DNA of 64,000 nt, from contig NC_079134.1 in the NCBI RefSeq assembly GCF_945859705.1, positions 83,267,061 to 83,331,060 on the forward strand, read 5' to 3'. Below are positions 34,568-45,660 of this stretch, piece by piece; position 1 is the stretch's first letter; the number at the start of each line of letters is the position of its first letter. Source of the DNA: Episyrphus balteatus (taxonomy: Eukaryota > Arthropoda > Insecta > Diptera > Syrphidae). The position numbers were made by a program, and so were the translations under genes. A model generated the notes under the pieces. The model had not been told where the DNA came from and made no database searches. It saw nothing but the letters and a program-made list of their open reading frames with translations.

Positions 34568-34890
34568 TAATAACAACATTTTAGTCCGTTGAGTAAAATA
34601 TGGTTTCTTGTGAAGAAAAAATATAAAATATTTAATATTTATTAAGAAATAAAAAAAAAAAAAAAAAAAATTGGGCACCGGTAGGGATCGAACCTCGGTC
34701 TTCCCCGTGTGACGTGTGAGTCGAATACTCATCGAAATATCTGCACTTGTATGGTTTTGGTGATCACTTTAAAGCAGAAACACAATCACGCTTTGCCGTC
34801 GATTTTGAAAACTGCCAAAGTTTCAACCATACGAAATCTGTCTAACCTCTCACAATGACGCTTTTTCTACGTTCGCTTTTTTTGACAAAC
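34568..34890 (-). repeat. SINE-like block with tRNA-like box B, copy 1
   Basis: The block runs from an ACATTTTAGTCCGTTGAG segment through an A-rich tract to GACAAACGTAA. On the minus strand GACCGAGGTTCGATCCC (about 34684-34700) is a box B-like tRNA motif, with TCACACGTCACACGG upstream. The acceptor and T stems do not pair well, so it is a tRNA-derived repeat and not a tRNA gene. Two more copies lie at 40278-40872. Confidence 0.6.
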
Positions 34891-35468
34891 GTAACAGGCC
34901 GCCTCCACAGTAGAAATTTTTCTCTAACTCAATCTACAACATAACAATTTTCATTTTCTTGGCTGGGCAAATTTTGTTCGGACATTTCATTTCATATGCC
35001 TCGTTCGCCAGATGATGATGTATGATTTTTTGCCTACAAAATTTATTTTATATGCCGTCAATTTTGTATAAATACTTCTTTTTGTCAATTTTTTTCAGTT
35101 TATACATGCACTCATCGACAAACTATGCATGTACCTATAGCTTGGTTTGTTTTTTTCTTTCATTCTAGGAAATAAACAAGCTTTATTTTACAAAATCAAT
35201 TATAATACCTGTTAAATAAATTTACAATAAATAAATAAATTCAAAAAGTATAATACAATTTCATGAAATCTAATTCAATTCAACATAAAACATGCAAAAT
35301 TCTCAAAGTAAGCCAATATATTTTGTCGTCCGCTACTACGGAGACAACCTTCTTCATGAGAGGACAAAAAATAATGAAAAAACTGCACTTCCAAAAGAAA
35401 AAAAACACATCTGTCAAATTCAATGTTAGACAATCGTGTTCAGACAAAATCGAAGACACGGTTGTCTA

Positions 35469-35915
35469 ATGTCGTTTTCTATTGACGAATCTCAGAATGA
35501 GATTTTTGAATTTGACAGCTGAAAGGGGGGGGGGGGGTGAAGAGGGGAAATAGTGGACAAATCTCAGATTTCATGATCTATTTGCGTCTTGAGATTCCAA
35601 AAAAAAGACAAAAAAATGAATCTGAGATTCAAGAATCTGATTCTGGATTTTTATCAAGATTCACGCATACAAACACACGCACTTTCACACACACTCCTCT
35701 GTTTGACATTTGTCTGAACATTTGTTGTTGTTTTATTTTTTTTATACGCACAGATTTCGCACACAATTACAAAACTAGATTTCATATTCTATTTGCAGTG
35801 GAAAATCTGAGAATTTTACACAAAAACGACATTATGTCGTTTTCTATTGACTTTTGACCTTTCAGCTGTCAAATTCACAAATCTCATTCTGAGATTCGTC
35901 AATAGAAAACGACAT
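35469..35915. mobile_element. Nested MITE in the foldback core
   Basis: ATGTCGTTTTCTATTGACG at the left is inverted at the right end. The paired blocks CGAATCTCAGAATGAG and TTTGACAGCTGAAAGG follow inward. The right end also carries an extra inverted copy at about 35833, giving a small palindrome. A run of 13 G lies at 35525-35537. Confidence 0.75.
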
Positions 35916-35936
35916 AACATTGAATCATAACAAGAA

Positions 35937-36218
35937 ATGGCGAGCCTCCACAAGACATTCCTTGTTAAGACACGTCAACATGACAAAAATTATCTCCTGT
36001 GGAGGCGGCCTTTATGGCGAGCCTCCACAAGACATTCCTTGCTAAGACACGTCAACATGACAAAAATTATCTCCTGTGGAGGCGGTCTTTAAAGAAAGCA
36101 AGCAAAAGTTCAACCAGACTCAACTTTTGCTCGCTTTCTGACAGGCCGCCTCCACAAGAGATAATTTTTGTCATGTTGACGTGTCTTAACAAGAAATGTC
36201 TTGTGGAGGCTCGCCATT
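35937..36218. repeat. Direct and inverted copies of a CCTCCACAAGACATT unit
   Basis: A unit of about 70 bp (GGCGAGCCTCCACAAGACAT ... AATTATCTCCTGTGGAGGCGG) occurs twice directly (35938, 36014) and once inverted (36145-36215). Between them is a hairpin GCAAGCAAAAGTT/AACTTTTGCTCGC (36094-36137). The unit carries the end motif of the enclosing foldback. Confidence 0.85.
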
Positions 36219-36614
36219 TCTTGTTATGATTCAATGTTAGACAACCGTGTCTTCGATTTTGTCTGAACACGATTGTCTAACATTGAATTTGACAGATGTG
36301 TTTTTTTCTTTTGGAACTGCAGTTTTTTCATTATTTTTTGTCCTCTCATGAAGAAGGTTGTCTCCGTAGTAGCGGACGACAAAATATATTTGTTTGTTTT
36401 GCGAATTTTTGCATGTTTTATGTTGAAATGAATTAGATTTCATGAAATGGTATATACTTTTTGAATTTATTTATTTATGTTGAATTTATTTGATTTTTAT
36501 AAAAATAAATTGTTAATTTTTTGGAAGGCAAATAAAAAACACACCAAGCAATGGGTACATGTATAAATTTAAAAAAATTAAAAAAAAGAAGTATTCATAC
36601 AAAATTGACCAGTA

Positions 36615-38875
36615 AAGGCACTAGTATCCGGACAGTTAAGGTACTTTTGAACTTTGACGTCGAATAGTTTTATTGCTGTTCAAGCTATAGCAAATATTTT
36701 GGTATTTTCTTAAAGTTTGGCATTTTTGTAATAATGTTACATTCACATAATTTTTAAATAAAACATTTTAATATTTAAAAATAAAAATAAAAAAAAAAAG
36801 TTCGATTTGCACTAGTGTCCGGACGCAAAATTTAGTTTCCGGACAAATTTATTTCAGTATCCGGACACGATAATTTTGTATGAATTTATGGTTCTTTTTT
36901 CTTTTTTATGAAATAAAACATCTTTTGTTTTTGAAAAAAATATGAACATATAACTTTAATATACAAAAAAATTTATTAAACAAATTAATTGTTGAAAGAA
37001 AACTGTTTGGTAGGTACTTTTAAAGAGTAAAATTGTTTTTAATAAAAGTTATCACTAAGAAATCAACAAAAAGGATACACTTACAGCTTATATTTGTTAA
37101 AAGAATTAATAATTCATTTTAGTTTAAAAAAAAATCCTATAAGAACTTTTTTTATTGGGTACCTACAAAACAAACGAAAATTAGTTCTTATAATAAGGGT
37201 AACAATCCACTTTTCTTTATAAACTTTTCGTTAAAACAATTATAAATAAGGACGTTTATGTTAAAACGAGGTTCTTGGGATGAAATTGAAACTTCGTTCG
37301 GAACCGAAGGAATTGTCAAAATTGGTAGGCTTGGAGATAGATTGAAGCACGGAACAAATATTTCCAGAATTCATATTTACTGAAGGTGACAACAAAATTT
37401 AGGGGTCCTAATTCCTCAATAACATCACATTGCTTCATTTGGTGAAAGTGGTGAAAAATTCAGTTCGGAAGTGCTTGAACTAAATCCAATCATGAATTAT
37501 TGTTATCTCTCAAACAGATTAGGGGGGGTTTAAAGACACTAACATTGACAGCATGATGTGAGTTGTGTTCGGTGGCAATGCGTACAAAAAAACTAGATTT
37601 TTGGAACAAAATTCACCCAACTTTAGTGTTAAATGTGACTTATGTCCATCACACGATGTTCCACTTTTTCATCAAGCAAGCGTTTGTGTCCGCAGTTTGC
37701 AACATAATTGAAAAAGGTTTCGCTACTCAGCCTAAGGAGGCTACACAGAGAAAATAACGAAGGGATAACTTAACTTCTGGTATATTTAACTTTATTTCTG
37801 GTATATTTAACTTTATTTCTGGTACATTTAACTAGTTTCTAATATAATTAACTATATTATGATTAAATAAACCAGAATTAAAGTTTTCCCTGGCGTTATG
37901 TTTTCTCCGTGATATAATTTTGCTAGTCTTTGGATAGACACAAAAACTGGTTTCATCGCCATTTAATATCATACTCGAGTCATAAATGGAAATATGTTCC
38001 TGGTCAATACTTTTCAAATAATTTTAGAGCTATTCAAACTATTTTATAATGCTCTCTTGTCTAAAAACTGCTGTTCCTTGCCTACTAATGTTTTCAGCTT
38101 CTCTCAAAGCTAGAATTGGATTTATATAAATCCTTGTATCCTCTATGGTCTTTGATATGTTTTTTGAATTAATTCCTTATAAGATAGCAAGTTTAAAAGT
38201 ACAAAAACACTTAAAATTACATTAAAAACAAGGGTGTCCGGAAACTGAATCTAGTTTTTCAGTATCCGGACACACATATTTTAACTTAGGAAACCCTGTC
38301 GGAATACTGAAACATTGAGAGAGAAATGCAATTCTTTTGCATTAAAACCCAAAATATGTTCGAAACTACAATTTAAAAGCCTAAATAAGCGATTTTTCCT
38401 TTTTCCTTATATTTTCAGTATCCGGACACTGTGTCCGGGAACTAAAAAAAGTCTTAAATATTAGTTTTAGTATCCGGACACTAAAAAATATAATAATAAA
38501 AAAACTTTTTGACTATTTTATTAATAAATTATCAAAATGTATCATATTTACTCAAAACAAACAATTTCCTTTTATAATAAAATTAATAAACATGTCCGAG
38601 TTTTCTTAGTTTTTGCAAATGCTTCCACTAATTTTTTCTTACAAAAAATCATTTTCACAATCTCAACCCTGATGTCGGACACTTAACTGAAGTATATCTC
38701 TTAAACCCGTCAGGTAATCTGCTTGAAACTTTGCATTTATATGTGAAATACATCAGAGAAAGTATATTTGTGGTTATATTTGAAGTTTTTAGGATGATTT
38801 ACCTATTATACGCAAAAATATCACAAAGTGTCCGGATACTAACACTGTCCGGATACTGGTGCCTTTACCCCATAT
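36615..38875. mobile_element. pogo/Tc1-type transposon, TA target
   Basis: The inverted ends AAGGCACTAGTATCCGGACA and (inverse) AAGGCACCAGTATCCGGACA are flanked by TA at 36613-36614 and 38876-38877. Many more copies of the (T)ATCCGGACA motif lie within 250 bp of the left end and 650 bp of the right, probably transposase-binding sites. A decayed transposase is on the minus strand. The element is about 2.26 kb and sits in the right arm of the foldback at 34897-39035. Confidence 0.85.
37832..38200 (-). pseudogene. pogo-like transposase fragment
   Basis: Read on the minus strand: NPILALREAENISRQGT near 38130 resembles the DNA-binding HTH of pogo/Tigger transposases. After a frame change, ILNGDETSFCVYPKTSK (about 37960-37910) resembles the family block around the first catalytic Asp. 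The rest cannot be followed. Clearly dead. Confidence 0.65.
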
Positions 38876-39042
38876 AAAATAAATTTTGTCCGCAAAAAAA
38901 CATACATCATCCTCTGGCGAACGAAGCATATGAAATGAACTGTCCGAACAAAATTTGCCCAGCCAAGAAAAAAAAATGGTTATGTTGTAGATGTTAGACA
39001 TTGAGTTAGAGAAAAATATCTCCTGTGGAGGCGGGGTGTGAC

Positions 39043-39278
39043 CATGGTATAAAAAGAGAAGGTATGATCATTACAAAAAACTCAGTATCGAGAAATGTCA
39101 AAACTTATGGCTACTTAAGGTTTTGACAGCCCAGTCTATTGAAATTGTTGTTGTAAACAAATTTGTCTTGGAAATTGCTGTTGCTTTTGACTTTGCCAAA
39201 TGCCAAACGTCAAAACCTTATTACCCCATTTTGTAAGATGGCGGCTCTAATGATCATAGCTTGTCTTTTTATACCATG
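39043..39278. mobile_element. 236-bp MITE with 8-9 bp target duplication
   Basis: The ends CATGGTATAAAAAGA and (inverse) CATGGTATAAAAAGA are inverted, followed by TATGATCATTA and its partner. The flanks GGGTGTGAC and AGGTGTGAC match at 8 of 9 bases. It was inserted just beyond the end of the big foldback. Confidence 0.8.
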
Positions 39279-39305
39279 AGGTGTGACATTCATCAAACAT
39301 AGTAA

Positions 39306-39610
39306 CAGTCACCCACATAATTATTGGGCCAAATGTGAATAAAAAAAAATAAATTATTACAAAACTAGGTGTGTTTTTTTGTTTCTCTATTTACGTATTA
39401 AAAACAACAATAATTTAATGATGTTTTAGACAGAGTTTTAATGTTTGTTCTGTTTAAAAACCAATTTATTTTGATTGGTTTTGTTTTTATAACTATAGGA
39501 TTAAAGAATAAACAAATTTCTTCGTATTTTTTAAACACAATAATATCCTTCTTCATTTTTCCATATTTAAATCAAGATAAAGACTTGGCCCAATAATTTG
39601 TAAGTGACTG
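39306..39610. mobile_element. 305-bp MITE with TTGGGCC-type inverted ends
   Basis: CAGTCACCCACATAATTATT... with GGGCCAA is inverted at the right as TTGGCCCAATAATTTG...GTGACTG. No target duplication identified. Confidence 0.7.
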
Positions 39611-40277
39611 TGTTTTTTTATGTGACAGCGGATTTCATGTTTCAATCACCTGTTCGAAGTCAAAGTGACAGTAGCGCGCCTTGAGGATTTCTCAACGTAA
39701 CGCGACGACGCGTCTGGCAAAGCGTGATTGCTAATGCTTTAAGCTACAAAAAAAATTTGTTTTTGTTGTTTTTTCTTGTTGAAATTAACTTCAAATTAAA
39801 CTACTTGAAAGGAAATCATTAATTCAGAAACAAGCACTTATTATTTTTATTTTGATTGTACTCAATTTTATACTTTCACAATGTGATTTTAATTATTCAA
39901 ACCTGTTTTATGATGTTCTCTTAGAGATTCAATATATTTGTATTTTTTTAATGTTTAGTAAAATATCTTGTAAAAGTACTATAAAAGAATTAAATAAAAA
40001 ACGCCACTTTCTTCAAATTGTTAACTTGTAAAGCCTTTTTTTTGTCATATGATTTAATGTATAGTCGAAACATACAATTTTGCAATTTTTAAAAGCTTTT
40101 CAGGGTGGAATCGGCTAAGGTGATTGTTGATCATCACAATAAGTACTTTTGCTCCACGTAAGGTGATTATCAAAGTGACGATCAACTTTTTGTTATGGAC
40201 TGTGGGTGACAGGTATTTATGTGTCACTTTCTATTTGTATTGCAATCCTCAAAGGCGAACTCCATTATATTAAAAAA
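39611..40277. other. Non-coding DNA with a segment repeated at 41.2 kb
   Basis: No gene. GAGGATTTCTCAACGTAACG with CGACGACGCGTCTGG at about 39682-39725 recurs at 41211-41250, which suggests a local duplication around the repeats between them. Confidence 0.5.
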
Positions 40278-40872
40278 TAATACCAACATTTTAGTTCGTT
40301 GAGTAAAATATGGTTTCTTGTGAAGAGAAAATATAAAATATTTAATATTTATTAAGAAATAAATAAATAAAAAAAAAAACAAAATTGGTTTTTTTTGGCA
40401 CCGGTTGGGATCGAACCTCGGTCTTCCCCATGTGACGTGTGAGTCGAATACTCATCGAAATCTCTGCACTTGTATGGTTTTGATGATCACTTCAAAGCAG
40501 AAACACAATCACGCTTTGCCGTCGATTTTGAAAACTGCCAAAGTTTCAACCATACGAAATCTGTCTAACCTCTCACAATGAAGCTTTTTCTACGTTCGCT
40601 TTTTTGACAAACGTAAGAAAAAAAAAAAAAAAAAACAAAATTGTTTTTTTTTGGCACCGGTTGGGATCGAACCTCGGTCTTCCCCATGTGACGTGTGAGT
40701 CGAATACTCATCGAAATCTCTGCACTTGTATGGTTTTGATGATCACTTTAAAGCAGAAACACAATCACGCTTTGCCGTCGATTTTGAAAACTGCCAAAGT
40801 TTCAACCATACGAAATCTGTCTAACCTCTCACAATGAAGCTTTTTCTACGTTCGCTTTTTTGACAAACGTAA
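40278..40872 (-). repeat. SINE-like block, tandem copies 2 and 3
   Basis: Copy 2 (40278-40616) matches the block at 34568. Copy 3 (40617-40872) repeats only the part from the A-rich tract rightward. The two are almost identical over 255 bp, so this is a recent tandem duplication. Each has the minus-strand box B-like motif GACCGAGGTTCGATCCC. Confidence 0.8.
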
Positions 40873-40922
40873 GAAAGCGAGCAAAAGTTCAACCAGACTC
40901 AACTTTTGCTCGCTTTCTGACT
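40872..40922. repeat. Hairpin shared with 36.1 kb
   Basis: GAAAGCGAGCAAAAGTT and its inverse flank CAACCAGACTC. The same hairpin is at 36091-36140. In both places it borders the end of another repeat. Confidence 0.8.
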
Positions 40923-40935
40923 TTCATCAGACATA

Positions 40936-41211
40936 GCCTTTCAAGCAAGAAAACGGAGTTCAGAAAAGACACCCCCGACCGAGAAAAACGGGGTTGCACT
41001 CACACACTTGCAAACTTTTTGTGTATGAACACAAAGTCGAAGGAGAAATCGTGGTGAAAAAACCAATACATATAAAATCGGCTCCGCGGTTATTATAATT
41101 TCCATACTAATTTGAGCCGCCTTAGGACCCGTTTCGTAGTCGGAGTGGAACTCAGCTCCGCCTGAGGCAGAGCGGATTCTGACCGAGGTCGGACTCGTTT
41201 GCTTGAAGGGG
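40936..41211. mobile_element. MITE of the CCCTTCAAGCAAG family, copy 4
   Basis: It has the same internal blocks as the copies in the LAPTM intron. The left end reads CCTTTCAAGCAAG and the right TTTGCTTGAAGGGG. Confidence 0.82.
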
Positions 41212-41756
41212 AGGATTTCTCAACGTAACGCGACGACGCGTCTGGAAAAGCGTAATTGTGTGTCTGCTTTTACTAAGAGCAAAGAATAGGTCTGTTTGGG
41301 TACTGCCTAAAACAGAAATATTTCTACTTTTTTCAACATGGCGATGTGGTTTTTTTCTTGTTTTTTTTTTATTTATTTCGTTTAGTGGTGTAATACTCAA
41401 AAAAAATTAATATTTTATAAACAAAATAATAAAAAAAGTGTTTCAATAACAACAGTTTTTAATATTTTTCATTTCTTGTTTTTCGCTGGCTGAGAATTAT
41501 AGGGTTTTATGTCAACTCCCCTTTGTTTTTTGAGAAAATCGATTTCAAAGTTTTTTAAGGCTGGTTTTTGGATAAAATAGTTACATGGCAGTAAAGTATT
41601 GATGCAATCTTATAAATGACCCTAAAAAAGTCATAAAACCATGAAAAAACATTAATTTCACCACAAAAAAGGATTTTATAAGCATTTTAAAAAAATGACA
41701 CAGAACCTTTTTATGAGAAAGTTTGCAAATTGATTGATTAATTTGCCTTCTATACA
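41212..41756. other. Non-coding DNA left of the hAT element
   Basis: No gene. It holds the duplicated GAGGATTTCTCAACG segment and then AT-rich DNA up to the 8-bp hAT target site. Confidence 0.45.
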
Positions 41757-41895
41757 GTAAAAATTAGAGATGCCGCGAACATTCGGCCACTATTCGGTAT
41801 TCGGCCTATTTTTCTGGTATTCGGCCGAATAGTTTAACTATTCGGCCGAATACCGAATACCAAATGGAGGAGAAAAAAGTCATAAATTATTATTA

Positions 41896-42343
41896 GGTGT
41901 GTTTTTTATTACCACCGGGCTTAACTGGACAAAAAAAACGCATCGGGGCTTAACCTAAAATCTTGGCAGCACTGTCCATTGAATGTTCCGAAAACAGCAG
42001 ACACAACAAAAACTAAGAGTTGTCATATTTTTCGCTTTCGGGTTTTTCTTGTATTTTTCATGTTTGTTTGACAAAGAGATACAAAAATGTTAACTAGTTA
42101 AATACATTTTGTCATTTCGAAAGTCATTTTTCACGTTTGTTAACAAATTCTAAACAATTTATGAAAAAATTTCTTTGGTAGCACAGATTTAAAACTGTTC
42201 AAAAAGTTAAGCCCAGAGAAATCTCCGGGCTAAACAACTAAGCCCAAGGGGCTAAGGTGTTGTTGTATTTAACATGTAAATTGTTTAGCCCAGACTACGT
42301 TTTTTTTGTCCAATTAACACCGGTTGTAATAAAAAACACACCT
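41896..42343. mobile_element. 448-bp MITE inside the hAT element, TA target
   Basis: GGTGTGTTTTTTATTAC and its inverse form the ends, with TA on both sides. GGGCTTAACTGGACAAAAAA near the left end pairs with a related TTTTTTTGTCCAATTAAC at the right. No coding. Confidence 0.82.
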
Positions 42344-42389
42344 ATTATACCAAAATGTGTGTTTTATTAAAAAATTATAATTTTAGTAC

Positions 42390-42638
42390 TTACCTATAAT
42401 CTACTAAAGGCAAGTTGTGGTGAATGAAAACTATTTGTTCCGCATTTGTTGGTAGTAAACGATTACGTTTATTTTCGTAGACTATTCCTGCTTCGAAAAA
42501 TAGTCTTTCGCTGTAAACACTTTTCCCAGGAGAAGAAAGGTAGACTTTAGCAAATGTTGTCAAAATATGAAATTTTGTAGTATGTGTTGACCACCACTTG
42601 TATGGGTTCGCCGTTCGATCTTGGCGAACAGGCCTAAT
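42390..42638 (-). pseudogene. hAT transposase C-terminal dimerisation domain
   Basis: The minus-strand frame reads RPVRQDRTANPYKWW, then YLSSPGKSVYSERLFF and ENKRNRLLPTNAEQIVFIHHNL, the typical hAT C-terminal block. It is cut at 42638 by the inner element. The upstream coding resumes at 46441 with IELYMR, which joins in frame if the target duplication is removed, and soon meets stops. Confidence 0.88.
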
Positions 42639-43096
42639 AAGAGTGACCGCAACTCCCATAGAAAAAAATTTTTGTCGAATTTTTTTCGGGGGAACCCCAT
42701 AAAATGTTCTGCCTTTGCAGATTTTTAGATAGCCAAAATTTCAGCTCGATTGGATAGGTCTAAATGGTGCCGACACTCGCTCAAAGTATCAAAAATCTCT
42801 GTTTTTTCACTGTTTTTCGAAGAAAATTAGCTCTAGCTCCCAAACAGATGGGGTTATTTTCACTTTTTATATATTTTTATATATTATATATTAAATTATG
42901 TGTTGTTACACATAATTCAGACGCTAAATTTGTTTAGTTTCACTAAAGAAAAAAAATATTGTCATCAATTTAAATTTTCAGTACTTACCTCAAAAAGCGC
43001 TGAAGTGCAAACTCGATTTAAAATGAAACTTTCTATGTTATAGATTGATGTAAGGTACCTAATCGAAATGCTTGTCGTATAATATATAAAAATATA

Positions 43097-44776
43097 CAGG
43101 GTGTCCGGTAGAAAATGGATAAGCCTGAAATGGTTGATAGGTGCACTTTTTACTGTTCTGAAACCGAATAGAAAAAGTTTCTATCGCAACCAGTTTAGAA
43201 AATATTAGCTTTTTTTCGTTCAGTGTACTTTAAATTTCATCATCTTACGTTTTATTTAACCACAACCACGAATGAATGAATTTTATAAATTTCTTATTTT
43301 TATAATTTTCTACAACAATTGGCTCACTACATAAGAAGTTAAAAAATTTTAAAACTGTTGCATCTTTTCTTTAAAAAATTTTTGAAATTTGTTTTTCAAT
43401 GCAAAATGTGAAAAAAAAATTTTTATGAAAATTTTCAAACACCTGTGGTATAAAAAAAATCCATAGGAACGTAGGTGGCCAACTTTTTTAAAAATATGCA
43501 CGTCCAAGGAGGATTGCAGAATGGTTAAAATTTTTTATCAAATCTAGAGTTACTAGGAAGTTATTGGTACCAAAGTGCAAAAATAGCTTATTAATTTAAT
43601 AAATTATTTTAACTGTAAGATCTTAAGTTTTTCACATTGCTGCCACAAATGCATGGATTCCATCAGTTTTTTTAATCAGTCATATTTTACAATAATTCTT
43701 CTTACACATAACTATTAAAAAAGCGTTATAACCGTTGGACAATGGCTATAAAAAAAATAATTTAACTTTTTTTTTAATGCGAGGTAGAAAAAAATATTTG
43801 TTTGCTCAGTTTGAGCATGGGAATGCAATTGTGCATCGGGACAGCTTGTTTTGAGTTTTGACTTCTTAATGATCTCGTTTTAAAGAAAAATTGAGATTTT
43901 CGGCCCAATGCAACCTCATTAAAAATGTTGCAATGTTTTCGAATTTGTGTTCAATTCCCAATCTTATTGGGCTACGAAAAACGTCCAATATTTGTTAGAT
44001 GCAATTTAATTTACAGTTAATATTGTGAGCCACTTCTTATTTTATCTTTTAAACTGGTTATTAGCAAATTAACAAACAAATATTTTTTTCTACTTTGCAT
44101 TAAAAAAAAGTTAAATTATTTTTTTGTAGCCATTGTTCAACGGTTCTAACGCTTTTTTAATAGTTATGTGTAAGAAGAATTATTGTAAAATATGACTGAT
44201 TAAAAAAACTGATGGAATCCATGCATTTGTGGCAGCAATGTGAAAAACTTAAGATCTTACAGTTAAAATAATTTATTAAATTAATAGGCTTTTTTTGCAC
44301 TTAGGTACTAATAACTTCCTAGTAACTCTAGGTTTGATAAAAAATTTTACCATTCTGCAATCCCCCTTGGACGCGCATATTTTTAAAAAAGTTGGCCACC
44401 TACGTTCCTATGGATTTTTTTTATACCACAGGTGTTTGAAAATTTTCATAAAAATTTTTATTCACATTTTGCATTGAAAAACAAATTTCAAAATTTTTTT
44501 AAAGAAAAGATGCAATAGTTTTAAAATTTTTTAACTTCTTATGTAGTGAGCCAATTGTTGTAGAAAATTATAAAAATAAGAAATTTATAAAATTCATTCA
44601 TTCGTGGTTGTGGTTAAATAAAACGTAAGATGATGAAATTTAAAGTACACTGAACGAAAAAAAGCTAATATTTTCTAAACTGGTTGCGATAGAAACTTTT
44701 TCTATTCGGTTTCAGAACAGTAAAAAGTGCACCTATCAACCATTTCAGGCTTATCCATTTTCTACCGGACACCCTG
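43097..44776. mobile_element. 1680-bp foldback with TA target
   Basis: CAGGGTGTCCGGTAGAAAAT and its inverse form the ends, with TA adjacent on both sides. The two arms are about 709 bp each (43097-43805, 44068-44776) and highly similar. The spacer is about 262 bp. No transposase. Its short plus-strand frame at 44295-44477 is a shadow. Confidence 0.92.
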
Positions 44777-44837
44777 TATAATAATTATATCAACAATAGA
44801 ATCACAGAGTAAAATTGACAAATTGACAAGACAAACT

Positions 44838-45660
44838 TCTAGTAGTACTAGTTATAGAAAATAGTACTGATGAAGAGCAGGCAGCAGCTGTGTATGAAAT
44901 GATGGAACAATGGGGAGTTTCGAATGCTGTAAAAGCAATGTGTTTTGACACCACTGCTTCAAACACTGGAAGAGTGAAAGGATCTTGCAACATTTTGCAT
45001 TAAATGTTGGATGAAGAGTTGCTGTACCTGGCCTGTCGTCACCATATTCTTGAAGTTTTGCTAAGAGGTATTTTTCATTGTAAGTTGGGTTCAACTGGAC
45101 CTCAACCAGATATTTTTAAAAGGTTTCAAAATGAATGGTCAAAAATAGATTCAAAAATATATCACACGGGTATCAGTGATAAAAATGTAAATAAACACCT
45201 AACCCCTGAAGTTATAACCCAGATATCAGGTGAATTAAAGGAAAAACTACAAGAATGTCAGCCTAGAAATGATTATAAGGAATTTCTTCAGTTGGTTTTG
45301 GTTTTTGTTGGAGTTCTAGATGGAAGCGTAGTTGGATTCAGAACACCAGGAGCCACTCATCATGCTAGGTGGATGGCCAAAGCTATTTATAGTTTAAAAA
45401 TATTCATGTTTTGAAGCCAGTTTAAAATAAGTAACGAGGAACGAAATTCTCTCGGTGATATCTGCGTTTTCATCGTAAAAATTTACTGCAAGGCTTGGTT
45501 TAATGCCCGAAGAGCTTATGTGGCTCCTAAACAAAATTTTGATCTTGCATTGAATACCGCAAGATTGACAAAGACATTTTAGAGAAGACTCTTGCTTAAT
45601 TCTCAAACAATTTATGGTATTTGAGTTCAGAGCTGCTAGGTCTGGCGTTCTTTGACCCAA
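44838..45660 (+). pseudogene. Decayed hAT-like transposase of the inner element
   Basis: Plus-strand coding reads AMCFDTTASNTGRVKGSCN (probable first catalytic Asp), hits a TAA at 45001-45003, then continues in frame as ELLYLACRHHILEV. CRHH resembles the C/DxxH motif of hAT-type transposases. RTPGATHHARWMAKAIYSLK follows. After 45414 the frame changes to a piece with YCKAWFNARRAYVAPKQNF. The protein type is known to me as an uncharacterised many-copy insect family; the 8-bp target duplication supports a hAT-like assignment. Confidence 0.75.

Larger units (their letters stand above)
34897..39035. mobile_element. Large foldback element, split by a pogo-like insertion
   Basis: The ends CCGCCTCCACAG (34899) and CTGTGGAGGCGG (ending about 39033) are inverted. 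The arms continue inward in order: TTTTTCTCTAACTCAA, GGCTGGGCAAATTTTG, TTTCATGAAATCTAATTCA, GTCGTCCGCTACTACGGAG, TCAATGTTAGACAATCG, each with its inverse on the right. The right arm is interrupted at 36613-38877. Without that insert the element would be about 1.9 kb, with arms of about 570 bp. The core (35469-36235) holds further nested repeats. Frames at 35263-36443 are shadows. Confidence 0.82.

Noticed and set aside
34675..34747. Functional tRNA gene on the minus strand
   Set aside because: A box B-like GGTTCGATCCC is present, but the acceptor and T stems do not pair and the block is repeated with its flanks, so it is a tRNA-derived repeat.
35263..36443. Paired 68-76 residue ORFs on opposite strands
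   Set aside because: They are mirror images created by the foldback arms.
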